DNA of 64,000 nt from positions 4,188,001-4,252,000 of the forward strand of contig JAYKKM010000263.1 in the NCBI GenBank assembly GCA_035772405.1, read 5' to 3'. The notes under the pieces are model-generated. The model saw nothing but the letters and a program-made list of their open reading frames with translations. It was not told where the DNA came from and did no database searches. Position 1 is the first letter of the stretch, and every line of letters begins with the position of its first letter. The translations under genes were made by a program, and so were the position numbers. Below, one piece after another: positions 23,511 through 32,496 of the stretch. The stretch comes from Chrysogorgia sp. JL179-B06 (lineage: Eukaryota > Cnidaria > Anthozoa > Scleralcyonacea > Chrysogorgiidae).

Positions 23511-23761
23511 GCGTTTGCAATTTCCATTCTCTTCAACTCATATTGGCGCCATATCTTATCGATAACCTTTGCGGACGCTTTTTTAATGTACGCTTCAGAT
23601 TGGCTCACCACACCATCACCAGACAGTCTAATAAGTTCGGATCTCCTAACGTCAATGTTGTCTTCCACAGTCGAAGTACCATCAGTGTCCTCAACTAATT
23701 CCTCAATCGTGGGGTTTTCTTCACTTTTGCGTTTCACCATCACACTATTACTTATACCCAT
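23249..23761 (-). CDS. Hypothetical 170-residue membrane protein, overlaps the inverted repeat
   Basis: ATG start, MGISNSVMVKRKSEENPTIE; the second-position glycine followed by S at position 4 could allow N-myristoylation. Residues 20-60 are acidic, then a helical charged middle (KVIDKIWRQYELKRMEIANA). Residues 125-150 form one hydrophobic span (SIVAIVTPYVPFLGLLSG), probably membrane-inserted. The last 85 codons lie within the left inverted repeat, so a truncated copy exists at the right end (39,731-39,988). The start lies 3 bases downstream of the ATPase stop on the same strand, suggesting co-transcription. No family was recognised. Confidence 0.75.
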   Translation of the reverse strand: MGISNSVMVKRKSEENPTIEELVEDTDGTSTVEDNIDVRRSELIRLSGDGVVSQSEAYIKKASAKVIDKIWRQYELKRMEIANAFLTDLLISKFASLLDGLNAIENPDELNDELQKDPLLKKDVESIVAIVTPYVPFLGLLSGGITTSKYVYDHHFRSEVANTESSEQTD

Positions 23762-23764
23762 ATT

Positions 23765-24364
23765 TTATTGCGGAATAACAACTTCGTGACTGTATGGATA
23801 GCGCAGTGAGATTTCAAGTCTAGCGTACTTATTATTTTTTAATGCGGTCACAATCGCCAACACTTCTTCTTTGCTAATGTGCCCAAGGTAATCGTCAATA
23901 ACAACCTTCATATCACTTCTGCTCGGACAGTAAAAGCAAATAAGCTTACTAATGTTTTCTCTATACGGTTTTGCGATCGACGTCAGTTGTTGTGTGATGA
24001 CAATAACGCTCAACATAAAATGTCGCGCACTAAAAGCCAAGTTGACCAATTGACTAGTCCTACTCTTGACGTCCTGCCCACTTGCACAGTCGTCCAACAC
24101 AATCAGAGTGTTAGTGCCTTTAAAAACATTTGTTACACACTTGAGAACAGCGTCAACACTATCCTGCGCACAGTCTATCGCTAACACGTCAGGGTCGCGC
24201 ACATATTTCCAATCTTGATACGCTTTGTTCCACTCAAAAGTAGGACAAATCAACCCAATGTAGTCAAATTTGCCGCGATACTCAGATTCCAGTGTGTTGA
24301 GCAAATAATGCGTCTTACCACAAGCTGTCATACCAACAATTAGCGCATTAAACGGAGTTTCCAT
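23765..24364 (-). CDS. FtsK/HerA-type DNA packaging ATPase
   Basis: A 199-residue P-loop ATPase. Walker A is GMTACGKT at residues 11-18, and Walker B is TLIVLDD at about 86-92, followed by CASGQDVK. VIVITQQL (about residue 125) looks like sensor motif III, with glutamines as in the A32-like family. The short length and the position next to the capsid gene are typical of Polinton, virophage and adintovirus packaging ATPases, which drive DNA into preformed capsids. Gene order here is ATPase, 15 bases, putative capsid gene, on one strand. Intact, with all catalytic motifs. Confidence 0.9.
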   Translation of the reverse strand: METPFNALIVGMTACGKTHYLLNTLESEYRGKFDYIGLICPTFEWNKAYQDWKYVRDPDVLAIDCAQDSVDAVLKCVTNVFKGTNTLIVLDDCASGQDVKSRTSQLVNLAFSARHFMLSVIVITQQLTSIAKPYRENISKLICFYCPSRSDMKVVIDDYLGHISKEEVLAIVTALKNNKYARLEISLRYPYSHEVVIPQ

Positions 24365-24379
24365 TAAATTGCGTTTGAT

Positions 24380-25618
24380 TTAGTACTGGATTGATTGCAA
24401 CCCATTGTTCATGAAGTTGACTAACCCATCACTCATCACAAACACCCTACACATGACATTTGCAGTCGTCACTTTCTTTGTGATCTCAAGAAGCACGCCG
24501 GATTGTGTGTTCACAATTTTTTTACCAGTGGCGACGTTGTAATTATCTTGAACGATCCTCAAGTCAATGACTAACGCAAAGCCATCTTTATAGAACTTTT
24601 GTATGGTCATGAACTGAGCGTGTTCCTTCCCCAACCCAAACAATCGTTTCGCTTCTGCGTAGAACTTCGACTTTGGGATGCCTTGTGAGTACACGCTATT
24701 TGGCACACCTTCAATTGTGACTCTAACACTCTCGATATTCGGATAGAGAAACTCCTCACTGTCTGTTCGCACCTTATTCGTGAATAGCAACACAATCGCC
24801 TTCATGCTTTTTCTCGGTAGATTAACATTCTCGTTCACAATGGTCGTGCCTTTATCCCATTCAGTGGTTTTCATCAACGTGACGTGTTCGTACGACAAAC
24901 TACGACCACTCGCATAGCCTGACGCTATTTCATCAGAGAGCTCCTGGTTATCGATCGTCTCATACTCAAGCTCGAGGTTCTCCATAGTGTACCCACCCAC
25001 ACTACTACCGGATTGAGCTATCATGATGTCTGTGGCCTTCGGAAGTGTGATCACATACTGCAAGTTGTTGTTCATGCTAAAAGGAGCGTACAACCCGTGG
25101 TCATTCATAATCTTACCAAGCTTAATCCGCTGTTTTGTTCCAATCACACCAAACATCAACGCGTCACTAACTTTAGCAACGTTCCCACTTGTCGCACCAC
25201 TGTCATCCTTAGAAATTAGCTTTCTCAAGTTCTCACCACCAATACCATAGTCAACCATTTGGTCTCGCGCAGTAACACTTTCCCAAAGGTCACGATAAAC
25301 ACCAGTGTAATTTTCCCCACTGTTGTCATACACAGTTTCTCCAGCTAGTCTCACGACAAGTTTCTCAACCAACAACTTGCTCACATTGTTCAAGAACCAG
25401 CTTTTGGCGTTTGCATTCTTAAAGTCGAACACTAGACCTAACGATCCAGGCACCAAACAGCTACTAACCTTGAGCTTCGGTACATCGATGTAAAGTTCCT
25501 CACCAGGACTGACTTTATTAGGGTTCAACGTGATCACATGCTGCGTTCTTACCCCTTTTATGACACCCATGGTCGCTCGTCTAAAACCAGGGCTCAACTC
25601 TGCCGATGTGACGTTCAT
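24380..25618 (-). CDS. Putative major capsid protein (jelly-roll type)
   Basis: A 412-residue protein without cysteine clusters or membrane spans, rich in alternating beta-strand-like segments (LVVRLAGETVYDNSG, LQYVITLPKATDIMI, SVRVTIEGVPNSVYS). Positions 75-125 resemble the region of Polinton and adintovirus double jelly-roll capsid proteins with an AGETVYDxxG...YRDLW pattern. Support is its size, its place beside the packaging ATPase and the lack of any other candidate of this size in the left arm. The call is structural and positional, not a sequence match I can prove. It could instead be another structural protein. It does not resemble the F54H12.2-like remains at 8.6-9.5 kb by eye. Confidence 0.65.
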   Translation of the reverse strand: MNVTSAELSPGFRRATMGVIKGVRTQHVITLNPNKVSPGEELYIDVPKLKVSSCLVPGSLGLVFDFKNANAKSWFLNNVSKLLVEKLVVRLAGETVYDNSGENYTGVYRDLWESVTARDQMVDYGIGGENLRKLISKDDSGATSGNVAKVSDALMFGVIGTKQRIKLGKIMNDHGLYAPFSMNNNLQYVITLPKATDIMIAQSGSSVGGYTMENLELEYETIDNQELSDEIASGYASGRSLSYEHVTLMKTTEWDKGTTIVNENVNLPRKSMKAIVLLFTNKVRTDSEEFLYPNIESVRVTIEGVPNSVYSQGIPKSKFYAEAKRLFGLGKEHAQFMTIQKFYKDGFALVIDLRIVQDNYNVATGKKIVNTQSGVLLEITKKVTTANVMCRVFVMSDGLVNFMNNGLQSIQY

Positions 25619-25640
25619 ATACTTTACGCGTGTTTTGTTA

Positions 25641-27041
25641 CTACCGTTTTAGCTTGTAATAGTCATAAGCGAACCACACAAATATCACCGCGAGTACCCA
25701 CAGATTTTGAGCCAACCATGCAAGACCCTTTGCACCCAACGTCAACGCATTGTAAACTAAATTAGCCAACCCAACAGCCCATGGACCCATCTTCATTATC
25801 GCATTCTTAACAGCCTGTGCAAATGACCTCGTAGCCATAGCGCCTTTCACAACAGCAGACCTCCCAGCGATAATAATAGTTGTTATAATTCCAGCCACTG
25901 AAATTGCTACAGCGCTCAACCCAACCACATTCTCTTTAGCCCATTCCTTGAATCTCTGAAACCTGTCAATGTCGACTTCTTGTTGCTCTCTAACCTCTTC
26001 TATTTCTCGCTGTCCTAAAGTTCTATCTCGCGCTTCTTCAAGCCCTACAACACGCTCTCTCAACACAAATTTAATGCTTTCGTCGTCTTCATCGTCTAGT
26101 TTGCCTGATGTTGTATCTATTGCCTCTTGAAAGTGGTCCGCTTGCACTTGCAGCGCACCATCGTCACCTACTCTTGACTCAGGCACCACACTATCGCTTG
26201 GATTAACCACACCACTCAGATCACGGTTCTCGTTTGGTGTTAGCCCAGGTATGTCATCATAGTTCACTTTTGTTTCAATTACTGGGAAGTCATCTGGGGT
26301 CGCTTCTGCTGTGACAGCTGTTGTTTCTACACTCTCAGGGATTTGACTAACTAACTGTTTGAACTGCTCAATCGCGTTTTTACTACTCCTGTCTTTACTG
26401 TAGGTCAAACCATTTTTCCCAGGTATTAGAATTCGTTTGGGTTTCCCATATTTACCATCTTTGCTCATCGGTTTGAAAAAAATAGACCCTGAGCCCGCCA
26501 CCTGTGACCTGTCGACTACACTCCTTGACGCGTCATCATGACCGAGTCTTTTTTTATACAACTTACGTATTTTCCTATCTATTAGCTTGATTCTTTTTAC
26601 TTGATTTTTTATCACCTCTTTGTTGTGCGCTTTTAGTTCACCAAATCTCCTCTCGATCTCCTCCGACTTTCCAAGAGCTATACTGTAGCTTGTGTCATCG
26701 ACGTCACCATATGACTCATCCTGTTTGACAAACTCCACTGTTTGGACTTCTGTGTTAGTCCCCCTTATTGTCACCGTCTCACCATCATCAGTGTCGATAA
26801 ATGACGTCTCTTTTTCTCGAAACCTTCTCTCTTGCTCGTCCTGAAGTCTGTCTATTCTCTCAGACAATTTATCATACTCAACACGCTCAACGTCTGGCAT
26901 GTCACCGCTGACGTACTTATCGTCAAGTAAACTGTAAGCTTGAGTGTCTCTTTCAAGTTCGTCGTCTATTTGATCATCAGTGTAGGCTCTACCAAGGTTC
27001 TCCATCTCGATCTCGTCAAAACCTTCCCCACCTTCAGCCAT
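25641..27041 (-). CDS. 466-residue membrane protein, paralogue A
   Basis: ATG start, MAEGGEGFDEIEMENLGRAY. Residues 1-110 are acidic and probably helical; 110-180 contain a basic coiled coil (RIKLIDRKIRKLYKKRLG). The middle is low complexity, with GLTPNENRDLSGVVNPSDSV. The C-terminal 110 residues have three hydrophobic spans (VVGLSAVAISVAGIITTIII, MGPWAVGLANLVYNALTLGA, LWVLAVIFVWFAYDY). The C-terminal half and the first 20 residues match the neighbouring 309-residue protein, and the 25 bases upstream of both ATGs are almost identical, so one arose by tandem duplication. Probably a virion membrane or assembly protein; function unknown. Confidence 0.75.
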   Translation of the reverse strand: MAEGGEGFDEIEMENLGRAYTDDQIDDELERDTQAYSLLDDKYVSGDMPDVERVEYDKLSERIDRLQDEQERRFREKETSFIDTDDGETVTIRGTNTEVQTVEFVKQDESYGDVDDTSYSIALGKSEEIERRFGELKAHNKEVIKNQVKRIKLIDRKIRKLYKKRLGHDDASRSVVDRSQVAGSGSIFFKPMSKDGKYGKPKRILIPGKNGLTYSKDRSSKNAIEQFKQLVSQIPESVETTAVTAEATPDDFPVIETKVNYDDIPGLTPNENRDLSGVVNPSDSVVPESRVGDDGALQVQADHFQEAIDTTSGKLDDEDDESIKFVLRERVVGLEEARDRTLGQREIEEVREQQEVDIDRFQRFKEWAKENVVGLSAVAISVAGIITTIIIAGRSAVVKGAMATRSFAQAVKNAIMKMGPWAVGLANLVYNALTLGAKGLAWLAQNLWVLAVIFVWFAYDYYKLKR

Positions 27042-27099
27042 ATTACATTAGCTCACATTTTGAATGCTGCTTTCTGGCACTCACAAGTCGCGTTTGCTT

Positions 27100-28029
27100 T
27101 TAGTTTAAATAATTGTACGCAAGCCACGACAAATTCTGAGCTAACCAGGCGAGACCCTTTGCGCCTACCACCAGCACGTCATAAGCTAAGTTAGCCAACC
27201 CAATAGCCCATGGACCCATCTCAGCTATCGCGTTTTTAACAGCCTGTGCAAACGACCTTGTGGCCATAGCGCCTTTCATAACGTTAGTCCTCCCAGCGAT
27301 AATAATAGTTGTTATAATTGCAGCTACTGAAATCGCTAAAGCACTCATCCCAACCATATTTTCTCTAGCCCATTTCTTGAAGTTCCGCAACCTGCCAATG
27401 TCGACTTCCTGTTGCTCTCTAACCTCCTCTATTTCCCGCTGTTCAATAACCATGTCTATAGCTTTTTTAAGTCCAATCACTCTTTCAGCTAGATTGACGA
27501 GCTCTTCGTTCTCCGCAGTCGTGAGGTCTTTTACTGCAAGCTCTGCTATTCTTTTGTTTGCTTCGTTTATCAAGTCTTGAAAATGGTCCGCTTGTATTTG
27601 CAATGTGCCAGTGTCGCCTATTCTCGACTCAGACATCACACTCTCGCTTGGATTGAGCATGCTATTCAGCTCACGGTTCTCGATTGGTGTTAGTCCAGGT
27701 ACGTCAACGTACTCTGCACGTGTGGTGTCTAACAATGGTACACTCCTCGCGACGTCTTCACGATCTTTTGCGTAGTCATTAACCCGCGTTGTAATATCGT
27801 TAAAATCCTCCTTCATGTGTTGACGAAATCTCACATCACGTTCACGCCTCAGTCCACTCTCCACTCTAATTAGTCTAGTTTTCTCACCGACTGTGACGTT
27901 TGGATCGCCCCGAGCTAGTTTGCGATCTTGAGTGGCTTTTTCGAGACTATACTTTAGTTCATCGTCAGTGACATCTTTGTATTCGTCAGATCTCTCCACC
28001 TCGAGGTCGTCGAAGCCACCTTCAGCCAT
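27100..28029 (-). CDS. 309-residue membrane protein, paralogue B
   Basis: ATG start, MAEGGFDDLEVERSDEYKDV. It shares with the 466-residue neighbour the PGLTPIENRELNSMLNPSES segment, QADHFQ, the EQREIEEVREQQEVDI coiled coil, and the C-terminal hydrophobic spans (GMSALAISVAAIITTIIIAG, MGPWAIGLANLAYDVL). It lacks the basic coiled-coil block and the last hydrophobic span and ends WLAYNYLN. The duplication is old enough for indels, but the shared parts remain highly similar, so both copies are probably functional. Confidence 0.75.
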   Translation of the reverse strand: MAEGGFDDLEVERSDEYKDVTDDELKYSLEKATQDRKLARGDPNVTVGEKTRLIRVESGLRRERDVRFRQHMKEDFNDITTRVNDYAKDREDVARSVPLLDTTRAEYVDVPGLTPIENRELNSMLNPSESVMSESRIGDTGTLQIQADHFQDLINEANKRIAELAVKDLTTAENEELVNLAERVIGLKKAIDMVIEQREIEEVREQQEVDIGRLRNFKKWARENMVGMSALAISVAAIITTIIIAGRTNVMKGAMATRSFAQAVKNAIAEMGPWAIGLANLAYDVLVVGAKGLAWLAQNLSWLAYNYLN

Positions 28030-28035
28030 ATTACA

Positions 28036-29139
28036 TTAGCTCACATTTTGAATATCGCTTTCTGGTATCCATGAATTATGTTTGCTCTCATAACCCAACC
28101 ATTTGACCAGCGCCATCTTCTTCCCTCTGACTTTCTTTCTTTTCAACACCTTTTCAACTCTGTACACATCGCCACCAGGTTTCTTATTGACCAGCGACAA
28201 TTCCTGTTCATAAAATTTACCAATAATCTGTTCACCACTTATGTCCTCAATTTCATACACATTAGGATCACCATGAATAACTTTCACCACTTTAAACAGC
28301 TCCTCAGTGAAGTTGGCTTCATAGCCCTTTGTGAACACACTCTTGTATTTACTAATTCTCACTGATTGACCAACCTTGAACTTCGGTAATGGGTTGTCTG
28401 CAAATTGATGACCAAACAAAGTGGTCCACACTTCACCTTCATTTGACTTATCGACATCCTTTGGCTTCATCATAATACTTCGATTCACATTGCTATTGTA
28501 ATTGCCCACAAACTGATCAAGAACGTCAACCCACTTGTACGTTCCACGGGCATAAAAGTACTTCCACATAATGCTCTTGAGACTTCTATTGAAACGCTCA
28601 ACAACAGCAGCCTTTTTGTCGCTCTTAGTGCTGAAATATTCAACGTCGTGTTCTTTCAGCAAACTTTTCACCCCAACGTTGTAGAACTCGAGTCCATCAT
28701 CAAATTGCGCTAACTTAGGCGTGGTCCCAAACCGATCTTTAAAATCACTCAACAACTTTCTAACAGCCTTAGTCATGTTCTTAGTGTCTTTTCTATAAAC
28801 TGCAATTCCAAAAGCGTATCTACTCAATATTTCAATGCCTGTTAGTATCCAATAGTACCCTTTGTTCTGTTTTGAGTACTTACTCATGTCCACTAAGTCC
28901 ATTTGGAGCTCTTCACCAAGAAATCCGACGAAGGTAGCACGGAATTTATGCCTTCTCACGATGGGTTTGTACCTAGTGTAAGTGTCCTGCGCTGTCAACC
29001 ATTCTTTCACTGTTTTTCTAGTTACTTTCAATCCGTCTCCCAATGCACTTTGATACAACCTCTCTACACCAGTGTACCCCGTCTTAGGATTATAATAAAT
29101 GTCTCGCAACCCTTGTTCTGTTTCCACACCAAGTTCCAT
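28036..29139 (-). CDS. Retroviral-type integrase with C-terminal chromodomain
   Basis: The 367-residue frame is taken from the ATG at 29,139 (a GTG three codons upstream is unlikely to be used). An N-terminal helical region (KVTRKTVKEWLTAQDTYTRY) precedes the rve core: D81 in LQMDLVDMSKYSKQNKGYYW, D147 or D148 in AQFDDGLEFYN, and E181 in AAVVERFNRSLKSI, with the 35-residue D-to-E spacing of rve integrases. An SH3-like linker (FKVGQSVRISKYK, GKFYEQELSLV) leads to a chromodomain (YRVEKVLKRKKVRGKKMALV then KWLGYESKHNSW). It would insert the element's DNA; the chromodomain probably targets modified histone tails. Catalytic triad complete. Confidence 0.93.
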   Translation of the reverse strand: MELGVETEQGLRDIYYNPKTGYTGVERLYQSALGDGLKVTRKTVKEWLTAQDTYTRYKPIVRRHKFRATFVGFLGEELQMDLVDMSKYSKQNKGYYWILTGIEILSRYAFGIAVYRKDTKNMTKAVRKLLSDFKDRFGTTPKLAQFDDGLEFYNVGVKSLLKEHDVEYFSTKSDKKAAVVERFNRSLKSIMWKYFYARGTYKWVDVLDQFVGNYNSNVNRSIMMKPKDVDKSNEGEVWTTLFGHQFADNPLPKFKVGQSVRISKYKSVFTKGYEANFTEELFKVVKVIHGDPNVYEIEDISGEQIIGKFYEQELSLVNKKPGGDVYRVEKVLKRKKVRGKKMALVKWLGYESKHNSWIPESDIQNVS

Positions 29140-29238
29140 ATAATTCACACAATATACAGTTCCAATAGCACCGCGCCAATTTTGAGACCACCGTTATTTG
29201 GTTTGACACGAAATGTCATACTTGAGTAAACACCTTTT

Positions 29239-29871
29239 TTAATACCCACCTTTTTTAATACCCACCTTAGATTCAATGTCTACGTGACGTTGTACTGACC
29301 CCTTCAAAGACTGTTCGGTGGGTATTGGTAATGTTGTGATCACATCGCTACGCTTCCCATCAATACCTACATTGCTCTCCGTCTCAACAATGTCACATGA
29401 AACTTCTATGTACTTCAGACCTCTATACATGTCGACCTCGTTTGGGCTAGTGTGCCACTGTAAGTCATTCTGAATCACCTCACCCTTCGCGAAACCAAGT
29501 AGAGGCCCAAGAGTGTCTAACACAGCTGAGCTACTAACCTTAACCCTACATTTGCCTGTGGGCGCTAGTTTCTCTATCTCGAGATTCACCTTACGCTCGT
29601 TAGACTCATGTTTCAAGACTTTGACCAATGCGTCGAAGCTAAAGAACCCTTCGCCCACTTTAATCTTTTTAAAAGAGCCAACCCTAGAGTCGTCCAGCGT
29701 GAAGACTTGAATGCTGTCGTCATTTGTTGTGTTATGGTAGTCCCAAAACACAGTGGCTGTCTTGACCACAATGTATGGGTTATCGTGTATGACCATCATC
29801 GCGTTGTCAAAGGACACAACTTTTTCCACACCCTCAATGAATACCGTCAACTTTCGCATTATGTATAACAT
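29239..29871 (-). CDS. Putative minor capsid or penton-like protein
   Basis: 210 residues, ATG at 29,871 with a second in-frame ATG four codons later (29,859). The sequence is beta-rich without membrane spans. It ends with GLKYIEVSCDIVETESNVGI, then GKRSDVITTLPIPTEQSLKG and HVDIESKVGIKKGGY. The general layout (LGPLLGFAKGEVIQ, then RGLKYIEVSCD, then LPI) resembles a family repeatedly found with Polinton-like elements in cnidarian genomes and probably corresponds to the single jelly-roll minor capsid. The role is inferred. It is divergent from the 471-residue gene, with only 14 bases between start codons, so promoters must overlap coding sequence. Confidence 0.5.
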   Translation of the reverse strand: MLYIMRKLTVFIEGVEKVVSFDNAMMVIHDNPYIVVKTATVFWDYHNTTNDDSIQVFTLDDSRVGSFKKIKVGEGFFSFDALVKVLKHESNERKVNLEIEKLAPTGKCRVKVSSSAVLDTLGPLLGFAKGEVIQNDLQWHTSPNEVDMYRGLKYIEVSCDIVETESNVGIDGKRSDVITTLPIPTEQSLKGSVQRHVDIESKVGIKKGGY

Positions 29872-29885
29872 ACGGTAGATTATAT

Positions 29886-31301
29886 ATGCAGAAAGCCCTT
29901 CATGACTACTATGGAAAGTACTACAAACGCGCGATGGCTAACACATCGAAGGCTACACACGACGCGAAGGCAGACCTCATCAAAAAGTACCCCCACGCTA
30001 CTTTAAGCAAGTTCGAGTTCTATCCAAATATTTCACAAGACGGTGAGATCCTAGGTGTTGACGTATACTTAAAAAACAACGACATCCTTAGCACAGACAT
30101 AACCAGCGCAACCTTCAAAAATGATAAAAACATGTGGAGGTGGCTACACAATAGCAAGTTCCCAATAATATGGCAAGGTGGTGGAACTATCCAACCACTA
30201 CCAAAAGGTCATAAAAACCATTGGGGGCTTTGGGATGGTTATCCAACAGAAAACGTGTTGAATTATCCAGTGAATAACTTTAAGGTCTTTGTTAACCAAA
30301 ATAACTACTTCATGTCAAAGCTACCAACCCTACAAATCACCACATCAAAGACCATGTCGAAGTGGGACGGCAGCGAATCTTACTACCGTGTTGTGTTTGC
30401 TACGTATTGTGCAAGTTTCTGTTGTGGAGTCTCACTGCAACATTTATCAGTGTCACAAGAAGTTCACCCCGTGGTCACAAGTGTGATGAGATTTCATTTG
30501 TACTTCACCATTAGGAGACTTCTCAGAAGAATGGAGGGTGGTGAGACCATGAAATCAATAAGTAGAGAATTCAACGCTTCCGAATTGTATGGTAAGATTT
30601 CCAAGATCTCCAGAAAACATTACTACCAGAGTAAAGTGCTGAGCGATGGCACTTTAGGCGAATCCAGAGTGTTCACACTCAACGACGTTCAGAACGATTA
30701 TAAACGATACATCGCGCGATTGTCAGACGGCTTTACCAACATTGGACTGCAATATCTAAATCAGAGCATAGAAGCCTTTGTGTACTCCACACTTGGTGCG
30801 CAAGCGAGAACACGTGTATCAGTCGTTGGTGGTTCTGCAGGAAGTCTAGAAACCCAACAAGAGTTCCGCAAGTTGTTCGCTGACAGTGTTGTCAACTATG
30901 ACGTGTCGACATGGATTCTCAACATGAATAAATCGATTAGAGACACCAACGTTGTTCAAAATCTTGCAGTGTCGCCAAGTACATGGTTAATGCCAAGTAA
31001 TGCGGTGATACTAAAGAATAAAATCGCTGGGTACAACAACTTATTAAAGATTGCCACGGAGTCCATGAGATTTGGAGTGAACACTCGCTTGAATGCAACA
31101 ACACCAACGACTGTGGCTAAAAAAGTCCACCAAGAAAATGTGGTGACTAACTTGGTAGCATCACCCGTGAAGAAAACAGTGGTCACCACCAATCAAATAG
31201 CACAGACCACCACAAGTAAGTCAGACACGACAACGCTAGCGATAGTGTTAGGGTTCTCAGCAGTCTCTGGCTATCTACTAACTAAATACACCTTGAAGTA
31301 G
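29886..31301 (+). CDS. 471-residue hypothetical protein with C-terminal membrane anchor
   Basis: ATG 29,886. Residues 1-140 are basic and globular (KKYPHATLSKFEFYPNISQD, WRWLHNSKFPIIWQGGG). The middle has a cysteine pair (YCASFCCGVSL), and the C-terminal 150 residues are polar and T/N-rich, ending in a single hydrophobic span (TTTLAIVLGFSAVSGYLLTK). The topology is that of a type II-like or tail-anchored structural protein. The fibre-like gene follows after a 2-base gap, suggesting one transcript. No family was recognised. Confidence 0.7.
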   Translation: MQKALHDYYGKYYKRAMANTSKATHDAKADLIKKYPHATLSKFEFYPNISQDGEILGVDVYLKNNDILSTDITSATFKNDKNMWRWLHNSKFPIIWQGGGTIQPLPKGHKNHWGLWDGYPTENVLNYPVNNFKVFVNQNNYFMSKLPTLQITTSKTMSKWDGSESYYRVVFATYCASFCCGVSLQHLSVSQEVHPVVTSVMRFHLYFTIRRLLRRMEGGETMKSISREFNASELYGKISKISRKHYYQSKVLSDGTLGESRVFTLNDVQNDYKRYIARLSDGFTNIGLQYLNQSIEAFVYSTLGAQARTRVSVVGGSAGSLETQQEFRKLFADSVVNYDVSTWILNMNKSIRDTNVVQNLAVSPSTWLMPSNAVILKNKIAGYNNLLKIATESMRFGVNTRLNATTPTTVAKKVHQENVVTNLVASPVKKTVVTTNQIAQTTTSKSDTTTLAIVLGFSAVSGYLLTKYTLK

Positions 31302-31303
31302 TA

Positions 31304-32254
31304 ATGAGTCTAAACTATGGGTATGAGTCTGACGACCCTCACGATAAAATACTAAAGAGAACGAAAAGGCATCTAGACGAAGATCCCAAATTAAGTGCGA
31401 CCGGCGGAAGGATGTCTGGAATAATAGACATGCAAGGCTCAGCGATAAAAAACGTAGCAGACCCAGTCGACGACCTAGACGTCATCAATAAAAAAGTCTT
31501 AGAGCAATTGTATTTACCGCTTTACTTCAAAGTGCGACACCACAACGTCGTGTTTGACTTCAACACCAACACACACGCTGTGAAAAACGTGGACATCCAT
31601 AGTAACACCTCCAAAGTGAAAGCTATCGGTGACGCGACAAGTATGTTAGTGCAAAACAACTCAACCTATGGTCCCGTCGTTGGTGTCGACAGTCAAGGTC
31701 ACAGTTTTCTATCCCCCGAGTTAGCACCAATCCCACTTGAGTCAGGCCTTCATTTTAATTGCCCCAGTATGCAATGGTGTGATCTCTCCATTTTTGTTGT
31801 GGTGCGGTTACCTATGAGAGCCACAGGGTCAAATTGGGAGACAATTATATCAAACGACGACGGTCAGTGGGACAAGTTCGTGGGGTACAAGACTGGCATG
31901 ACTAATGGACTCGCGTATGGTGGTAGCATCCCAGCAATGGAGAGCATATGTACTATTCCAAGTGGCGTTGACCTCACAAAAGTGCACATGATATCAATAC
32001 ACTGGCAAATGAGCAATTCACACGTCAGAGTCAACGTCAAGTCGACTGATTCAGACTTCATAGCGAATATGAAAAAGATAGGCGCGCCTTATGGAACAAT
32101 TTTTGGAATACACCGACCAAGAATACCACTCGCACCTTATGCGTACCCATCGTTGATAGAATTCTACGGTGTGAAAATCGTGAGTGGTTACATGACAAAC
32201 CGAGACATTATAATCATGGGTGGAGAAATGATGAAGGAATATGGTATAAAGTAA
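31304..32254 (+). CDS. Fibre-like protein with lectin-like C-terminal head
   Basis: 316 residues. Residues 30-70 (GGRMSGIIDMQGSAIKNVAD, PVDDLDVINKKVLEQ) match the repeat-like motif of phage and viral fibre or tail proteins, in which I..MQGxxIxNVxDPxxDxDAxxK forms a trimeric shaft. From about residue 145 the segment ESGLHFNCPSMQWCDLSIFV onward is beta-rich, with the spacing of a LamG/concanavalin-like sandwich (LSIFVVVRLP, TKVHMISIHWQMS, LIEFYGVKIVSGYM). Such proteins sit at capsid vertices and bind surfaces; the receptor-binding role is an inference. Its stop is directly followed by the next ATG. Confidence 0.6.
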   Translation: MSLNYGYESDDPHDKILKRTKRHLDEDPKLSATGGRMSGIIDMQGSAIKNVADPVDDLDVINKKVLEQLYLPLYFKVRHHNVVFDFNTNTHAVKNVDIHSNTSKVKAIGDATSMLVQNNSTYGPVVGVDSQGHSFLSPELAPIPLESGLHFNCPSMQWCDLSIFVVVRLPMRATGSNWETIISNDDGQWDKFVGYKTGMTNGLAYGGSIPAMESICTIPSGVDLTKVHMISIHWQMSNSHVRVNVKSTDSDFIANMKKIGAPYGTIFGIHRPRIPLAPYAYPSLIEFYGVKIVSGYMTNRDIIIMGGEMMKEYGIK

Positions 32255-32464
32255 ATGGGAGCGTGTATTTCGAGACCCCATGAAATATATAAAATAAATA
32301 AAACGACTGACCACATGTTCAAAGCTGGTGGGTCATTTGGTCGCGGTGACGTGACTCTCGAGCTCCATGCTGAAATTGGTATGAGGTCGAGAAAAACTTA
32401 TGGTAAACCCATTTTATTACCGCCGGAAGAACCAGACGACATAATAACACCATCAGTGCCATAG
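32255..32464 (+). CDS. Small 69-residue protein with MG motif
   Basis: The ATG abuts the stop of the fibre-like gene. MGACISRPHEIYK gives a good N-myristoylation and palmitoylation signal (G2, C4, S6). It ends LLPPEEPDDIITPSVP, a proline/acidic tail that could act as a late-domain-like interaction motif. Probably a membrane-associated accessory; function unknown. Confidence 0.55.
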   Translation: MGACISRPHEIYKINKTTDHMFKAGGSFGRGDVTLELHAEIGMRSRKTYGKPILLPPEEPDDIITPSVP

Positions 32465-32496
32465 AAGCACGTACTGACAATACATCCTATGTTATA

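Noticed and set aside
26940..29868. Plus-strand frames of 65-108 residues within the left arm
   Set aside because: Opposite-strand shadows of the membrane-protein and integrase genes.
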